Numbered from the stretch's first letter, positions 11,028 to 23,010 are shown. The stretch: 64,000 nt of DNA from Acheta domesticus (GCA_031308135.1 JAHLJT010003656.1:57642174-57706173), one strand, 5' to 3'. Numbers and translations: made by a program. Notes: generated by a model from the sequence alone, not told the origin.

Positions 11028-12212
11028 TTGAAAGATTGATTGACTGATTAGTGATTCTGGGCGCGTCAACTGTTAAGGTCATTAGTAGGGCGCGGATTTT
11101 TATGCCGTAAAAAATCTTGAAATATGCTTTTTAAAATATGCATGTATGACCTAAAAATTATGAAATCTACCATTCAATATGCAATTAAAATCAACAATAT
11201 TTAATTCCCTTTATAAGCCTTTCTTGGTAAAATTCAGGAGAAGCATGCTTGGAATGGAAAAAAATAATCGTGCAAACATAATATAACCTAGCGTACTACT
11301 CGGGAGAAATAATTGAAGTAAATATACACCTTAGGGAAGTACATTGTAGATCTTCTTTTACTTTTTCTACCTAGTTTAGAAAATATGATAACAAGAAATT
11401 TGCACATTTGTGCTACATTTGCACAAGTATTTTATCGCCTATAGAAAGAAAAAAAATGGACAATCTTTTCTAATCAGTGATCGCTCACAAATAAATAGGT
11501 TCTATGAAAACACGAACAATTTTCTCACTTTTAACAAAATATGCTCCCATGCGAATATGCACCAACAAGAAAAATCGGCCAAATTTGCACAAATATCCCC
11601 TAACACATTAATCTCTATAGCATCCAATTCTAACAAATGTAGAACCAACTCTAGAAATTTCACTTAGCTATGCCCTGAAGCAACAGAGAAAAATATGCCA
11701 AATCGTAGAAATCCGCTCCCTAGTCATTAGTCCCGTAGGCGTTTTATCGCAGGACGTGGCTATGATTTTCCTCCGCTGGCCGGCGAGATCCGGCGCCGAC
11801 CTGCGTCGACTCAGGATTTTCCCTCCAGCATTGCACCGCCCCAGCCGGGACAATCTCTAAGCTCCCGACTGGTCTACATGGTGTAGTGCGTGCGTGCGTG
11901 TGTGTGTGTGTGTGTGTGTGTAAGGGGTGAGGATAGGACAGGGAAGAGGATGGAAGATCGCGCGCGGTCCGTGGCCCGTTGTTAGTGTTCCTGGTCTTCG
12001 CCTGGTGTTGATCGGAGAAACCACAGAAAACTACCGATCAGAGCAGCCGGACGCTAGATTTCTCCTCCAAATACCGGCTGAATTCGACCCAGTTTACAAG
12101 CTAGGGTCGGAAATCCTGCCATCGTCGAGACTACAACCCTGGGACCTCCCGGTCAGAGGGACTGCAGTGACATCAGTTAATGCCCTGAGCCTCCATCGCC
12201 GGTTTGAAAGAT
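11028..12212 (-). mobile_element. SINE family 2, copy C, split by a hAT insertion
   Basis: On the minus strand the head carries GGAGGCTCAGGGCATTAACT (A-box-like) and CCCAGGGTTGTAGTCTCG (B-box-like). The family blocks follow: GAATTCAGCCGG, GGCTGCTCTGATCGG, CACCAGGCGAA, GACCAGTCGGGAGCTTAGAG and TACGGGACTAATGAC. The 637-bp element at 11086-11722 interrupts it. The tail resumes as AATGACCTTAACAGTTGACG, then GCGCCC and CAATCAATC near 11032-11077. TTGAAAGAT at 11028-11036 and 12204-12212 may be the SINE's own duplication. A (GT)n expansion lies at 11886-11921. Confidence 0.7.
11086..11722. mobile_element. Non-autonomous hAT-type element, 637 bp
   Basis: Terminal repeats TAGGGCGCGGATTTTTA (left) and TAGGGAGCGGATTTCTA (complement of right) are flanked by a perfect 8-bp duplication GTCATTAG at 11078-11085 and 11723-11730. 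TAGGG termini and 8-bp duplications fit hAT. The AT-rich interior has no transposase. It inserted into the SINE tail, so it is younger than that SINE copy. Confidence 0.82.
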
Positions 12213-13728
12213 GGAAGTTAAAAAGATAAAGGAAGTACGTTTGCGATCCAATGACAAACTTGTTTCTTTTGACGTGACTAACTTTTTCCGAGCAATCAGA
12301 CTACGGAATGCGAAACAGTACGCCTTCCTTCGAAGAGAAGTACAGCCAGCTGTCCGGCGTGTTGTAGATTTACTGCACATAAAAGATCCTCAATCCTGAA
12401 TGAAGCCTCTGAGCAAAATTCAAAACGCCTGTTTCATCGCCCGAGTGATACCTCCTTTCTCTGCTAGAGGGTGAAAGGAGCGTAGCGGAATCTGCGTGGT
12501 CGGGCGGAAAATCAGGGCTCATGGTCTGAGCCTCGCCCCGGGAAATAAGGCATCATTGAATTGAAATGGAATGCGAGAATGTTTTACGAGACATTCTTGG
12601 AAATTCTGTGCGACCTATATCAACAAAAATCGAATTCTACAACTTAATATCTTACCGGTCAAGTACGTTAAATTTTACCACATATTTTCTCAAAATTAGT
12701 AGAGCTCCCTAGTGGGTTCCTTTTTGTTCTCATTAACAGCAGACATCTTCATGGAAAACCTCTATAAACGAATTTTTGATTCCAGACTCCCTTTCCAAAT
12801 TAAAATTGTAATGCTAAAGATTTGTTGGCGATATTATAGTAGTTTGGTGCGGTTCTTACAGATAATTGAAATTCACTGACTACTTAAACCTTCTAGTCCA
12901 CTAGCATTTTTATTGTTGAAAAAGAAAATAATAAATGTATTAACTTTCTAGAACTCTCTATTACCTTTCTGAATAACAGTCCATGTTTTTTTCATGTACA
13001 GAAACCGATAGTCATATATTACGCATCATATCATCCACTCACATAAACTCGCACATTCCACAGTACGATCGGCAAGTTATTCTCCACTCCTCCTTCCCCT
13101 TATAAAAGAGATTTCCACATTAATGCAAATAGATTTTAAGAATTGTCATAATAGGTCATTGATTGACAATTAAATTAAGAATAAAATCACCCCCTCAAAA
13201 AATTAATTTCTCGTTCCTGCACACACACGTACACATATTCAAACACACACACATACACAGAAACTAACACAACAGATGTCATTCTCTTCTTTGGACCACT
13301 TTATCTGAAAATTCATTAAAAACTCTAACAATGGGACTTACATCTATCTACCCACCAATCCTGAAAATGCCCTTTCTCACGACAAAGACCCCAGCATGTC
13401 CTGTGACAATTGTAATTAGATCAGGCCGCAGTGGCGCACGAGTATACAAAACATTTCGGGCTCTGTTTCTTTTTCGATTCTTAATTATAAGCAGGACCTG
13501 ATTTCTGGCGAAACGCGGTGGAAACGGCATTCCGGTATCCCAGTAATAAAATAGAGGAAGAAAACAAGAGATGAGGACAAACACTTCACAATTTCGATTT
13601 TTAGATCGACCACCTTTCATAATCTTACAGTTAATATTCCACTTAACTGCATCATTTATATGAATGTAATACAATTGTTAGTAAAAAACGAAAATATAAT
13701 CGATGAATACCCTATTTTTATTTCCTAT
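12213..13728. other. Intergenic, nothing recognised
   Basis: No domain-bearing frames. CA-rich tracts occur around 13220-13260. Confidence 0.45.
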
Positions 13729-13739
13729 TATTATTATTA

Positions 13740-13780
<41 letters not shown>

Positions 13781-14262
13781 CTCTATATCACGACTAAAGA
13801 TGTCATGTGTCGGCTGAATATAAAATCTTCTCCAGGTTGCAACCAGCTACTGACTGTCTACTACTAGGGACTGTCGGTGCCTCTACAATATTTTGCGCAA
13901 AATGTGGGCTGTTCCAAATAAAGCAATTTCTTGCACTTCCCAGCCTTTTGAATTACCGGGGAGTTTAGCCAAGTTCTTACTCAAATTTTGCGGAACAAAT
14001 CCCAGAGCTCCGATAACTATCGGGATCGACCTGTGCTTTTACGCCCCACATTCGGCTGATCTCGATTTCCAAACTCTTGTATTTAAGACGTTTCTCTGCC
14101 TCCTTGGTAACGACGTTTTGATCGCAAGGTACAAGCAACATCGACAAGTAAACACGATATTTTCGCCAAATCCCGGATAACTATATCCGGTTTGTTTGCT
14201 ATCGTGCGATCAGTTTGAATTTGTTGGTCGTACAATATCGTACACAATGGTCGTACAATATC
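13729..14262 (-). pseudogene. 3' end of a LINE: C-terminal nuclease-like domain, frameshifted
   Basis: Minus-strand frames read, in order, NKPDIVIRDLAKISCLLVDV, then VVTKEAEKRLKYKSLEIEIS, then IPIVIGALGFVPQNL and ALFGTAHILRKI, each in a different frame. This pattern (PDI..D..LLVDVA, EKRLKY..LEIEI.R.W, VP.VIGALG, LLGTA.ILRK) is the C-terminal domain seen after reverse transcriptase in some LINEs. At least two frameshifts disable it. The (TAA)n tract at 13729-13789 (ATT on +) lies where a LINE 3' tail is expected. The reverse transcriptase itself is absent, so the copy is 5'-truncated. Confidence 0.65.
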
Positions 14263-14321
14263 GTACACATATTATTATTATTATATATTATTATTATATT
14301 ATTATTATTATATTATTGGTA
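14216..14321. repeat. Short tandem duplication and (ATT)n tract
   Basis: TGGTCGTACAATATCGTACA is present twice in tandem (about 14224-14267), then an irregular (ATT)n run to 14321. The duplicated unit contains GTAC-AATATC-GTAC. Confidence 0.85.
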
Positions 14322-16442
14322 GTGTAGTGCTACCAATAGTAGTTATTTTTACATTACGTGCTACCGCTGTTACTAATTGTAATTCAGTAAGATTTATATT
14401 TATTAAATTATATTATATAACTATTTCTGTTACATTAATAATTAATGTGGGGCGCGTTCCTGCACCTAAAATTTTATGCATCAAGCACTGATTAAAATAT
14501 GTTAGTATATGTAAAAGTGGAGAGTGCTACCACGTGTTGTGGTCGACCTTGTCTTGAGATGCCAATAAAGGATGGCGGATTTTTAGATTTAAATGAAAGG
14601 TAATAAATTATTCTTTAAGATGTGTCGTTGCAAACTTTTTGATATCTTGTATCGTTTTTTAATTTAAGTGTATTTTTTGAACATGTGAAGTAAAAAGTTG
14701 GGCAGGAGACCTAAAACGGGCCATTCCAAGCCAATTTTTGGAAAGTGGCCCCTGAGTCCATCATGGATGGTAATTTTAACGAAAATTTTTATGTCAAGTT
14801 CCACATGTCTTAAAGGAACTTTTGAGAAGTTGTACCTTTATAGGTGAAATAGTTTTGATCTGAAGCGGCTTAGTTTGACTCGTGTAGCGTCGTTGTACAG
14901 TACGACTTTTGGATCTTCACAACTGTGGAAAACAATATATCCTTCTCCTTTATTGCTAAGCAAATAAAACTGAGCTTACTTGTACAACGTTGTTTACTAT
15001 AAGCAATGGAACTACTATCATATTTTTATTTATTAATACACAGTGGATACGTTGCAGCAAAGTCGCCGTAAAAACTAAGTGTTCAAAACAATTAGAGATA
15101 TTAACATTGAACAGCTTCCACAATATTCTGGACGAAAGAGGCTGGACATCGTACTCATTTCTCATCCTGCATGCTTGTTTGACTGCTTTTGAATGGTTCA
15201 ATTCACTGTTAAACTCTTCGTCAAAGAAAAACTATCCGCCCTTATTGTGCTGAAAGTCTTCTAAGGATTTCAACGTTCGTTACACATTCAGATCACAATA
15301 AATAGAAAGCCTGTTCCTTTTCTGGGGCAAACGTAGAGAGGTGCAGTCATATTTACGTCGCAACAACTCAAGCGAAAATTAGGCGATAAGACTGAAACTT
15401 CCCATAAGAAAAGTGAATGATGTCATCTTAAGGCTAGTAAATACACAAAGCTGTAGCGTCAGCTGACAAGTAGAACAAAAGTGCAGAAACTGACTTACCA
15501 TCGTATTTCTTCATAAGCTAATAATTAGCTAATTATTAATATTTAACACTTCTTCATATTACTGCGAATTTAAATAAGGATTTCTTTTTTACTATATTTA
15601 TAGTTACAAGCTGCCTATTTAATATAGCTCCGATGTAGGCCACAAAGCGCCCGAAAAATCTTTATGTGACATTGAACTATGAGACGACATCGGAGCTTTC
15701 TATCTTTGAAGATAGTCAAAGAACGAGGTCATGGACTCTCTGCCAGTTGAAACGGTTAATTTCGAGTGATAAAAGTGCGCGTTTTTTCCCCTGCAATCGT
15801 CTGCAGCTTCTCAAATGTTATTAATAGTTTCAGCTAATACGGTAATGAAAATTGTTTAGTAATTCATATAATTTTGCGTGTAAAAGGAAAATACAAGTTG
15901 TCACTTACGGGATTTGGACAGGCCTGCACAGCATTTTGCACTTTGACCCAGGGAGCCGCGCTCGATCAACTTGAGTGCAAAGACAGAAGGGAGGGTATGA
16001 GATCCATTCTAGGATTGGGGACCGCCAATGAGAATGCGCAATTCGAACCGTAGCACGTAAATTGAAATATCAATCGACATATACGACAATAACGAACAGT
16101 TACATACAATTCAAGTAATATTGCCTATTATTTTGTAAATGTTTATTGTCGATATATTATAATGTGAAGTATGAACCTAAAATAAATATACATATTTGAT
16201 TTGAATACCAAATATTATAATTGCTAGTATGATTGATAATGTAATTCGTTTTAGCATGGTGCTAAACACAAAATAGTAATATTGAATTTTTTTGTTTAAT
16301 GCTGTCAGTAATAAATTATTTTTTCATTTACTATGCTTAATTGAATAAGACGGTTCTATCAAAGCTAAAAAGTCTTAAACACTCGTGTTTACTTTCTGCT
16401 CTAATTTCTGACAAAAGTACATTATATTATTTATCGTATATT

Positions 16443-16450
<8 letters not shown>
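14322..16450. other. Intergenic, nothing recognised
   Basis: Frames on both strands around 14956-15253 stay open for ~80 codons but have no recognisable domain. I see no supportable gene. Confidence 0.4.
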
Positions 16451-16493
<43 letters not shown>

Positions 16494-16499
16494 ATCATC
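16451..16499. repeat. (TA)n microsatellite
   Basis: About 24 TA dinucleotides without interruption. Confidence 0.97.
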
Positions 16500-17665
16500 G
16501 ACCACTATTTATTCATAATCGTTTACATCATGTTAAAAATCATTAAGCCCATTGATTTCTATTTAAGAAGACTCATAATAATCTCATGATAAAATATCGT
16601 TAGAGAGGTTTGCTTGTTGGTATCTCTTATTCAGCTCCATAATGAGCGAAAGTGGTCACAAAAGTACGTGCTGCCGAATATTACTCTTCTTGAATTTGCC
16701 TATATTTCATTTTTATATCAATCTCGATGTGAGAGATTGTTTTCTATTTCCTCTGTTTTGCTATCATTTGCAGATCATAACATTTCTGATAAAAATCAAT
16801 TATTAAATTGTAAATATTTATTAGTTCGAATTACCTAATATATTTTTAAAAGAGACCACTGCTTTAAAATATTGTTTATGAGTCACAACGAGCGTAAAGT
16901 AAAATAAAAAATAAAAATATGTCGATTCATAGTAGAGCACAGAAGAACATAAAAAGTGAAATATAACCATTCTAGCTAGAAAAACGGGAAATTACCATTT
17001 AAATAAATTTCTATTTAAATATTCATTTAAATAACATTCAATCTGCGTGCCGCGACGACCCCTCTGTGCAAATGGCAGGGTGCTCCTCTCCCCGCAAAGG
17101 TGCCTACCGCCACTTCTTGCACTTCCGCGGGCAGATGCCCAGCTCTTGAGTACAGAACACCTGAGGGAGCAGGCGTTGTGCACGCCTGGATTTGGATCAT
17201 ATATGAACATTGACAGTAAATACAAACTTTGGGTATTCTAGCAATCCGCTGGTTATGAGCGGAGTTCGGCATTCACTTGTTCATGAATCACCCCACTACT
17301 TGCAAAATATGTGGGGTCCCAACTGTGGAATTCTCTCACTGTTTAGCCATGTTAGTGTGCAAATTTGTATATTTTCTGGATTTACTTTCCGGATTGGGCA
17401 TATTTGAGTTTTGAGGATGCCACGGATCAGTTTAATGCAGCTATCGCCAATTGCCTCGACAGAACAGACTGGCTGGATGGAGAAACTATATTTTGTTCCA
17501 ACTGTAATGCAGTCTATATACTCTTTATGCAGTCCTTTCTGTACGACGAGACTCACTGCTCGAACTGCAAATTATTACTTTGGAATATTTTCATGCCAGA
17601 AAACAAACGTGGGAAATCATGGAGGGCGACTGTTCATGGCGATCTCCACGCTGAAAACTATTTTT
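16500..17665. other. Intergenic with a GC-rich patch
   Basis: 17046-17185 is clearly more GC-rich than its surroundings and open on both strands, but matches no family I know. The rest is AT-rich and unremarkable. Confidence 0.4.
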
Positions 17666-19245
17666 ACTTTCCCGTATACGTACGTATACACGGAGTGATA
17701 TACGTAGTATAGGGAAAGTTATATAATGCACCGCGAAAAATGGCCAATTTTCGGCGGAAAAAAATTAATTGCCGGGCCGTGAAAAGGAAAAAGCAGATAA
17801 AACCAGTTGCTAAATTAAGAAAAAAATCCCCTAACACGTGCTGTAGCCAAAAACCCTGTTTTGTGGGTCCTTGTTACTGAAAAACAAATTGAAAGAAAAA
17901 CGTCCGTTTGTCTGTCCGTCCGTCCGTCCGTCTTGTCCGTCTGTGAACACTGCTAGCGCCTAAACCATACTTACGATTTCTTCCAAAATGGATATTCCCC
18001 GGTCAATCCGCTTCTAGTCGAAGCTTTGAGATTTTGAAAAAGATTCTTCAAAATTTGGGGGTACTTTATACGAAGCCCCCGGGGATTTTCAAAATTTTCT
18101 CGAAAACGGCCCCAAATTTTTTCTTTAAATTTCTTGTATGAATAGAGTAAAATACACTTATTTACGTGGCATAGGTCCGATTTTCACGGATAATTCAGAA
18201 TTTTTGAAATTGCAGAAGTTTAAAATTTTTACGGCGTCTTTCTGGAACTACAAAATTGAAGATAGAGATTTTTCCTTCAAATAATTTTTTTTCTTCATAG
18301 TGAGTTCTTTCTTTAAGGTCATCTACATTTTTTTTGCAAAATTTTAGTATTTTTCGCGCAATATTGCGTGCAATATATGCAATTTTAAAAAATTACGAAA
18401 ACAAGATTTTCTCTAAAACGGCTCCAAATTTTTTCTTTAATCTTTTAGTAGAAATAGGGTAAATGTACTCTATCAGGATGACATAAAAGCCATATTGCTC
18501 CATTCGGTTGTTTTTTTTCAAAAATTACAAAAATGTAATTTTTTTACTTGTCCCTTACGTCGTTAATATTTAAGTTATTGGCGATTTTTTCACATTATTA
18601 TATTTACGAGTATATATGCTTTAAATAATGTCAAGTAAAGTTTCTCGAAAACACAACCGTTTTCTATGAAAAGTAGCTCAAATTTCGGCATTTTCAGAAA
18701 TGCTCAAACGCCATTTTCTCATATATGGCTGCAATTTTTTTTCTTGAAACTTTTGTAACGGATAGTGATAATTACACTCTTCAATATAACGTAAAATTTA
18801 TTTTGAGTTATTTTTTTTGTTTTTTCAAAAATTATATAAATGTAAATTTTTTGAAAGATCTCTCACATCTTTAATACGCACATTATCCAGCAATTTGTAA
18901 AGATTATTATATTTGTGAGTGTACGTGCTTCAAATAACTTCAAATAAGTATTTTGAAAACTCAAACATTTTCTGTGAAAATGAGCTTCAAATTTCGCATT
19001 TTTAGTAGCTGCTAAACGCCATTTTCTCTTAAACGGCACATAATTTTTAAAAGAAAATTGCCATTTATGACTAGGATTTTTGTGTTCTTTAATATTCTAA
19101 AATTAATGTTTACGTTGTACCAATAGGAAACCGAAAAATTAAGAAAATGACAAAAAATGTACTTTTGGCGGTGATACTGGTGACAACTGGCAATTCCGAA
19201 TAGCTAGGGAAGACCCAAGGAAATAGAAAACTAATACGGGAAAGT
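17666..19245 (-). repeat. Unclassified dispersed repeat X, copy 2, with 12-bp inverted ends
   Basis: The ends are ACTTTCCCGTAT (17666-17677) and its complement ATACGGGAAAGT (19234-19245). A (GTCC)n tract lies at about 17909-17944. From about 18350 to 19070 there are diverged tandem units of about 310 bp, each containing a phrase like AACGCCATTTTCTC, a poly-T block, ACATTATTATATTTACGAG and CGAAAAC. The start resembles the reverse complement of window positions 700-1015. No protein is visible. This could be a non-autonomous DNA transposon with internal satellite repeats; no clear target duplication was found. Confidence 0.6.
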
Positions 19246-19879
19246 CTGTGCCATTCTGTAGCACCACTAGTTTTTATTGTGCGCCTTTCTGTGTGGAATA
19301 TTTTGTAGTACTGTTTTCATCAAAATTACGTCGTTCTAGGGGCAGGGAACCACTTCCTTCACTTCGTTGGACCTGTAACTGGGGTCCACACGTTGAATTG
19401 TATGCTAATTCTGAAAGGAATACGCGTAAATTTGTTTTATTTCTTTTACTTCATGCATTTCCATCATGCATTACACTGAAGAATGTTTGAGAATTCCATT
19501 CGAACCATGGCCCATATTTACGTACTAAAAACTTGTAAAAATCTCTTCTGTTTAAATCAAGTCACTTTGAGATATTGCCACTTTAAAGTTTAATATCGCT
19601 CTAAAATGCCAGTACCAAAATCCAACATTAAAGCGACAGTAACTCAGAACTTGGAATTGTGAGTTGTTGCCTTTTGGAACTGGGCTGTTGATTTAATACC
19701 CACTTACGTATAGTACTTCCGTTCTTATGCTGTCAAGTGTCTTCATGTAGAGTGGTTTCAAATAGTTCTTACACAAAGTAAACTCATACCTTCCAAAAAA
19801 ACTTTAGAAAACATGTTCATCAGCACATTCTATGGCACTTTTGGAGATACGATGACTTCATAAAATCTCATACTGAAAG
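19246..19879. other. Intergenic, nothing recognised
   Basis: A frame at 19248-19490 has no recognisable domain; no element boundaries seen. Confidence 0.4.
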
Positions 19880-20762
19880 TACAGTAATCCCTCAACATTC
19901 ACGAGAGTTAGGTTCCCAAAAAGCATCGCGAATGTCAAATCCGCGAATGTTGAGTCTATCTTTTAATGAAGAAAGATGGGTTACATTCGTCGATATCGAC
20001 AAACAATTACAGTAGAACTGAGTAAGCGCTACTACAAACAGAATTCACAATTAACATCCCAAAGTGAAGAAATAAAACAATATTTAAAATTTATTTCATA
20101 GATGAAAGTGATTGGATATAGGATTTATTATTTTTTTGCTTCATCACCATCCTCGTTGTTCTAATATCCAACTATGGAAGAGGTACTGCTTCTATTTCTC
20201 TCTTAAATTTCGAAGTTATTTCCATATTCTCATCATATTCGAATGCCCTCTCCACCAGAGCTTGTTGAAGTTTTAGAACGTCATTAACAGTTTTGACATT
20301 GAAGTGGCTTCAGGACGCAGATTCGCTTCCGTTACTTCATCACGTTCGAGGAGGTTTTCTTCCCTGATGACTTCCCGAAGATCATCTTTAGTGAGGTCAT
20401 TATAAAGAAAGTGGCACAGACCCTGAATGGCTTTTCTATTCATGTGGCCAAAATTCTTACCGCCAATTTGACGCAACTGAATTGAATTATTTTACAATTG
20501 TGTTATTCCATTAAAAAGAATTGATATTACAAATTCGAAATTTTTGCAGAACGTGACTCTTTGAGCTCCGTCGTCTGCCGACTTCGTTTCCGAGATGACG
20601 CTGATAAAGGAAGTAAAATGTGGTCGCTTAAAAAAAGTAGTACGACCAAAAGACACACTCGTGAATGCTGAAGTCAGGATGTTAAAACCGGCAGCATTTC
20701 TCAAATCGCGAATGTTAGGAACTCGCAAATAGTGAATTCGCGGATGTCTAGGGATTACTGTA
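19880..20762 (-). mobile_element. pogo/Tigger-type element with transposase C-terminal remnant
   Basis: The ends start CAGTAATCCCTCAACATTCA (19882) and, complemented from 20760, CAGTAATCCCTAGACATCCG. Both are bordered by TA (19880-19881, 20761-20762), the duplication of the Tc1/mariner superfamily. The ends also share subterminal CGCGAATGT motifs. On the minus strand a frame with NDLTKDDLREVIREENLL, then after a shift ALVERAFEYDENMEITSK, resembles the acidic C-terminal tail of pogo/Tigger transposases. At 879 bp it lacks the DDE core and is non-autonomous. Confidence 0.75.
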
Positions 20763-21864
20763 TCCACCATAAAGCATGTAGCAATTGAAATTGCTTTTTA
20801 ATTTTTTGTGATATTGTTATGTATGAGTGGTAAACTCTTTGAGTAGCTCAACATATGATGTATTTGTCACATCTTAAATGTTTTTGACATGCTTAACAAA
20901 ATATCACCGTATCATCGATGGAAAAATGAGGATCAATAACAATACGCTGTCGAAGTAAATTACTTCTCGCAGCTTTTCCTTTTGTAATATTATATTTTAT
21001 TCAGAAGTATTTGCATCAGCACTCAAATGATATCTACTTCTGCAGTGACAGACACCCACTGAAGAATTGGCTTTCCCTGTAGGAAGTGTCTGAAGGGCTT
21101 AATGTTTAGGATGGTAGACATTCTTGGAAGTCTAACTTCCCGGCACGACCTGTCATCGGCGTTATCGGTGCGAAAGAAACGTGCTTCCTTCACTCCACTC
21201 TGAGGCAACTAAAGCATTGACGCAACAGGACACCAGTTCAACGAAACTTTTTGATGAAATAGTAACATTAAATTGCCTTCCCAATAATATCTTACAAGAA
21301 AAAATCATTAAAATGATTCACCCCTTCTTTCAAAGCAATATTTTTGTATAGAACTTCGTGATTTAGCCTTTTGGGGTATCATCGTAACTCATTTTAACAG
21401 TTTTTATTAAAACTAGGATCAATACGATTTAAATATTTGGTTCAGAAATGATTAGAACGAATGTATATATTAAAATAATGACTTTAAGATATCAGGAATG
21501 AAATAGGTTAAAACATAAGGATTCTGTCCCTAGTAATAACATTAAAGTATTGACTGAGATAGAAATCTTGGAAAACGGAACTCAAGAAATGCTCGACTAA
21601 CATTTTCAAATGCACCAGGGGCAAATCCAGCCGATCATTTTAAAGGGGGAGGAATCATAGATTTTTGTTAAATACTAAACATTTTTGTTATTGTATTATG
21701 AATTATTTTTGTAGTGTGTATATGATTCTACACAATAATTACATAATTCTAACATAAATAAATATTTAAATCAATTTTGCCAAATAAAGGAAGGAAACAA
21801 ACAAACTCTAGGTCTTTTAAGAGGTGCCATGACTCTCTTCCCCCCCCCCGGATCCGACCCGGAA
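20763..21864. other. Intergenic, nothing firm recognised
   Basis: No gene seen. A phrase CAGGGGCAAATCCAGCC near 21617 and a poly-C tract before GGATCC near 21841-21852 could be the ends of a small DNA element, but I could not pair them. Confidence 0.35.
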
Positions 21865-22030
21865 AAAAATGCTCAACCCTTTCACAACGGGCAGCCGAGG
21901 CGAGCCGTGCCACGCGCTTGCGTGGCGTGTCATCGCCCCCCCCCCTGCGTGGCTGGGTCGGCCACGGGGCTGGCGCAGCGCGCGGCAGGTGGTGGCGGGG
22001 GGCGGCAGGGGGCGCGGCCGCAGGGTGTTG
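21865..22030 (+). repeat. GC-rich repeat unit 1
   Basis: Shares with 22535-22690 the phrases GTGCCACGCGCTTGCGTGGC, GTGTCATCG, CGTGGCTGGGTCGG and CTGGCGCAGCGCGC in the same order. It includes the stem CCACGC-GCTT-GCGTGG. Open frames through it on both strands reflect GC content and are not supported as genes. Confidence 0.65.
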
Positions 22031-22534
22031 ACGGGCGTAGTAAAAATTTCCTATACAATGCACTTTTATTTGTTAAAAGTCTGAAAGCAGATGCTGTGGA
22101 AGTAGGGTTGCAGGAATTGCAACCATTACTTCTGTTATGGTGTGTGTGAGGGGGGGATTACTCCATAACCACTATCCTTTAGTACAACGTTGCCAAGGAC
22201 GATGCCACGAGCGGGAGTCCGTGGCACGAATGCCACGACGAAATCGCCCCTCCATGCAGTTCATTACCCCGCCACCAGAGACAACGCCATCCCTATTGTA
22301 AAACGGCAGGGTACAACTACTTGTAATAGTTCCCTTTCCCAACGCTAGTGGCGCAGAGAAGCTCGTGGCATGCTACGGTGACACGATGCGTGCCATTGCC
22401 ACTAGTAGAAGACCTTGACACCACTGCTGTAGCAAATTTTATATATAAATACACAACGCCAAAATTTGGCGAGTAGAGGAACCATTTTGAGGAATTATTT
22501 CTCATGTCATATCCCTCCCCCATATAAATGCTCG

Positions 22535-23010
22535 ACTAATGCGCAAACGAGCTCCCGCGAACCGTGCCACGCGCTTGCGTGGCGTGTCATCGGGCCCCCC
22601 GTGCGTGGCTGGGTCGGGTCGGGTTGTCCGCTGGCGCAGCGCGCAGCGGGTGGCGGGAGGGGCGCGGGGTGTTGGCGTGCGTCGGCGTGCGGCGGGCGGG
22701 CGCAGCGAAGCGGGGCGGCGCGCGGCGAGGGCGGCGACGGCGATCGATCGCGGGCGCGGGCGGGCGAGCGAGTGAGCGAGCGCGGGCAAACGGACGGACG
22801 GACGGGCGGGCGGGCGCGCGCGCGCGCATGTTACGAGCCGAGCGTGCTCGCTGCCTCCGATAACGCTTGGCCTTCGCCGCCGCATCCTGCGCCGTTGGCT
22901 GCAGCGCGAGTGCGTCGTGGGCGCGCGCCGCCCGCAATGCACGTGGGGTTCGGGGGGGTCGCCTGCCCCTCGCCGTCCGACAACGCCCGACCGCGACCCG
23001 CTTTTGCAGG
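22535..23010 (+). repeat. GC-rich repeat unit 2 within a CpG-rich block
   Basis: The first ~150 bp duplicates the unit at 21865-22030. The remainder is extremely GC- and CpG-rich, with simple runs such as (GGAC)n, (GGGC)n and (GC)n near 22790-22830. It lies about 1.2 kb upstream of the RB1CC1 first exon. It could be a CpG-rich regulatory block, but duplication of its first part argues for a repeat origin. Frames of 60-210 codons here are composition artefacts. Confidence 0.55.

Noticed and set aside
14956..15253. Overlapping ~80-codon frames on both strands
   Set aside because: No recognisable domain, no splice context, and ordinary AT-rich composition.
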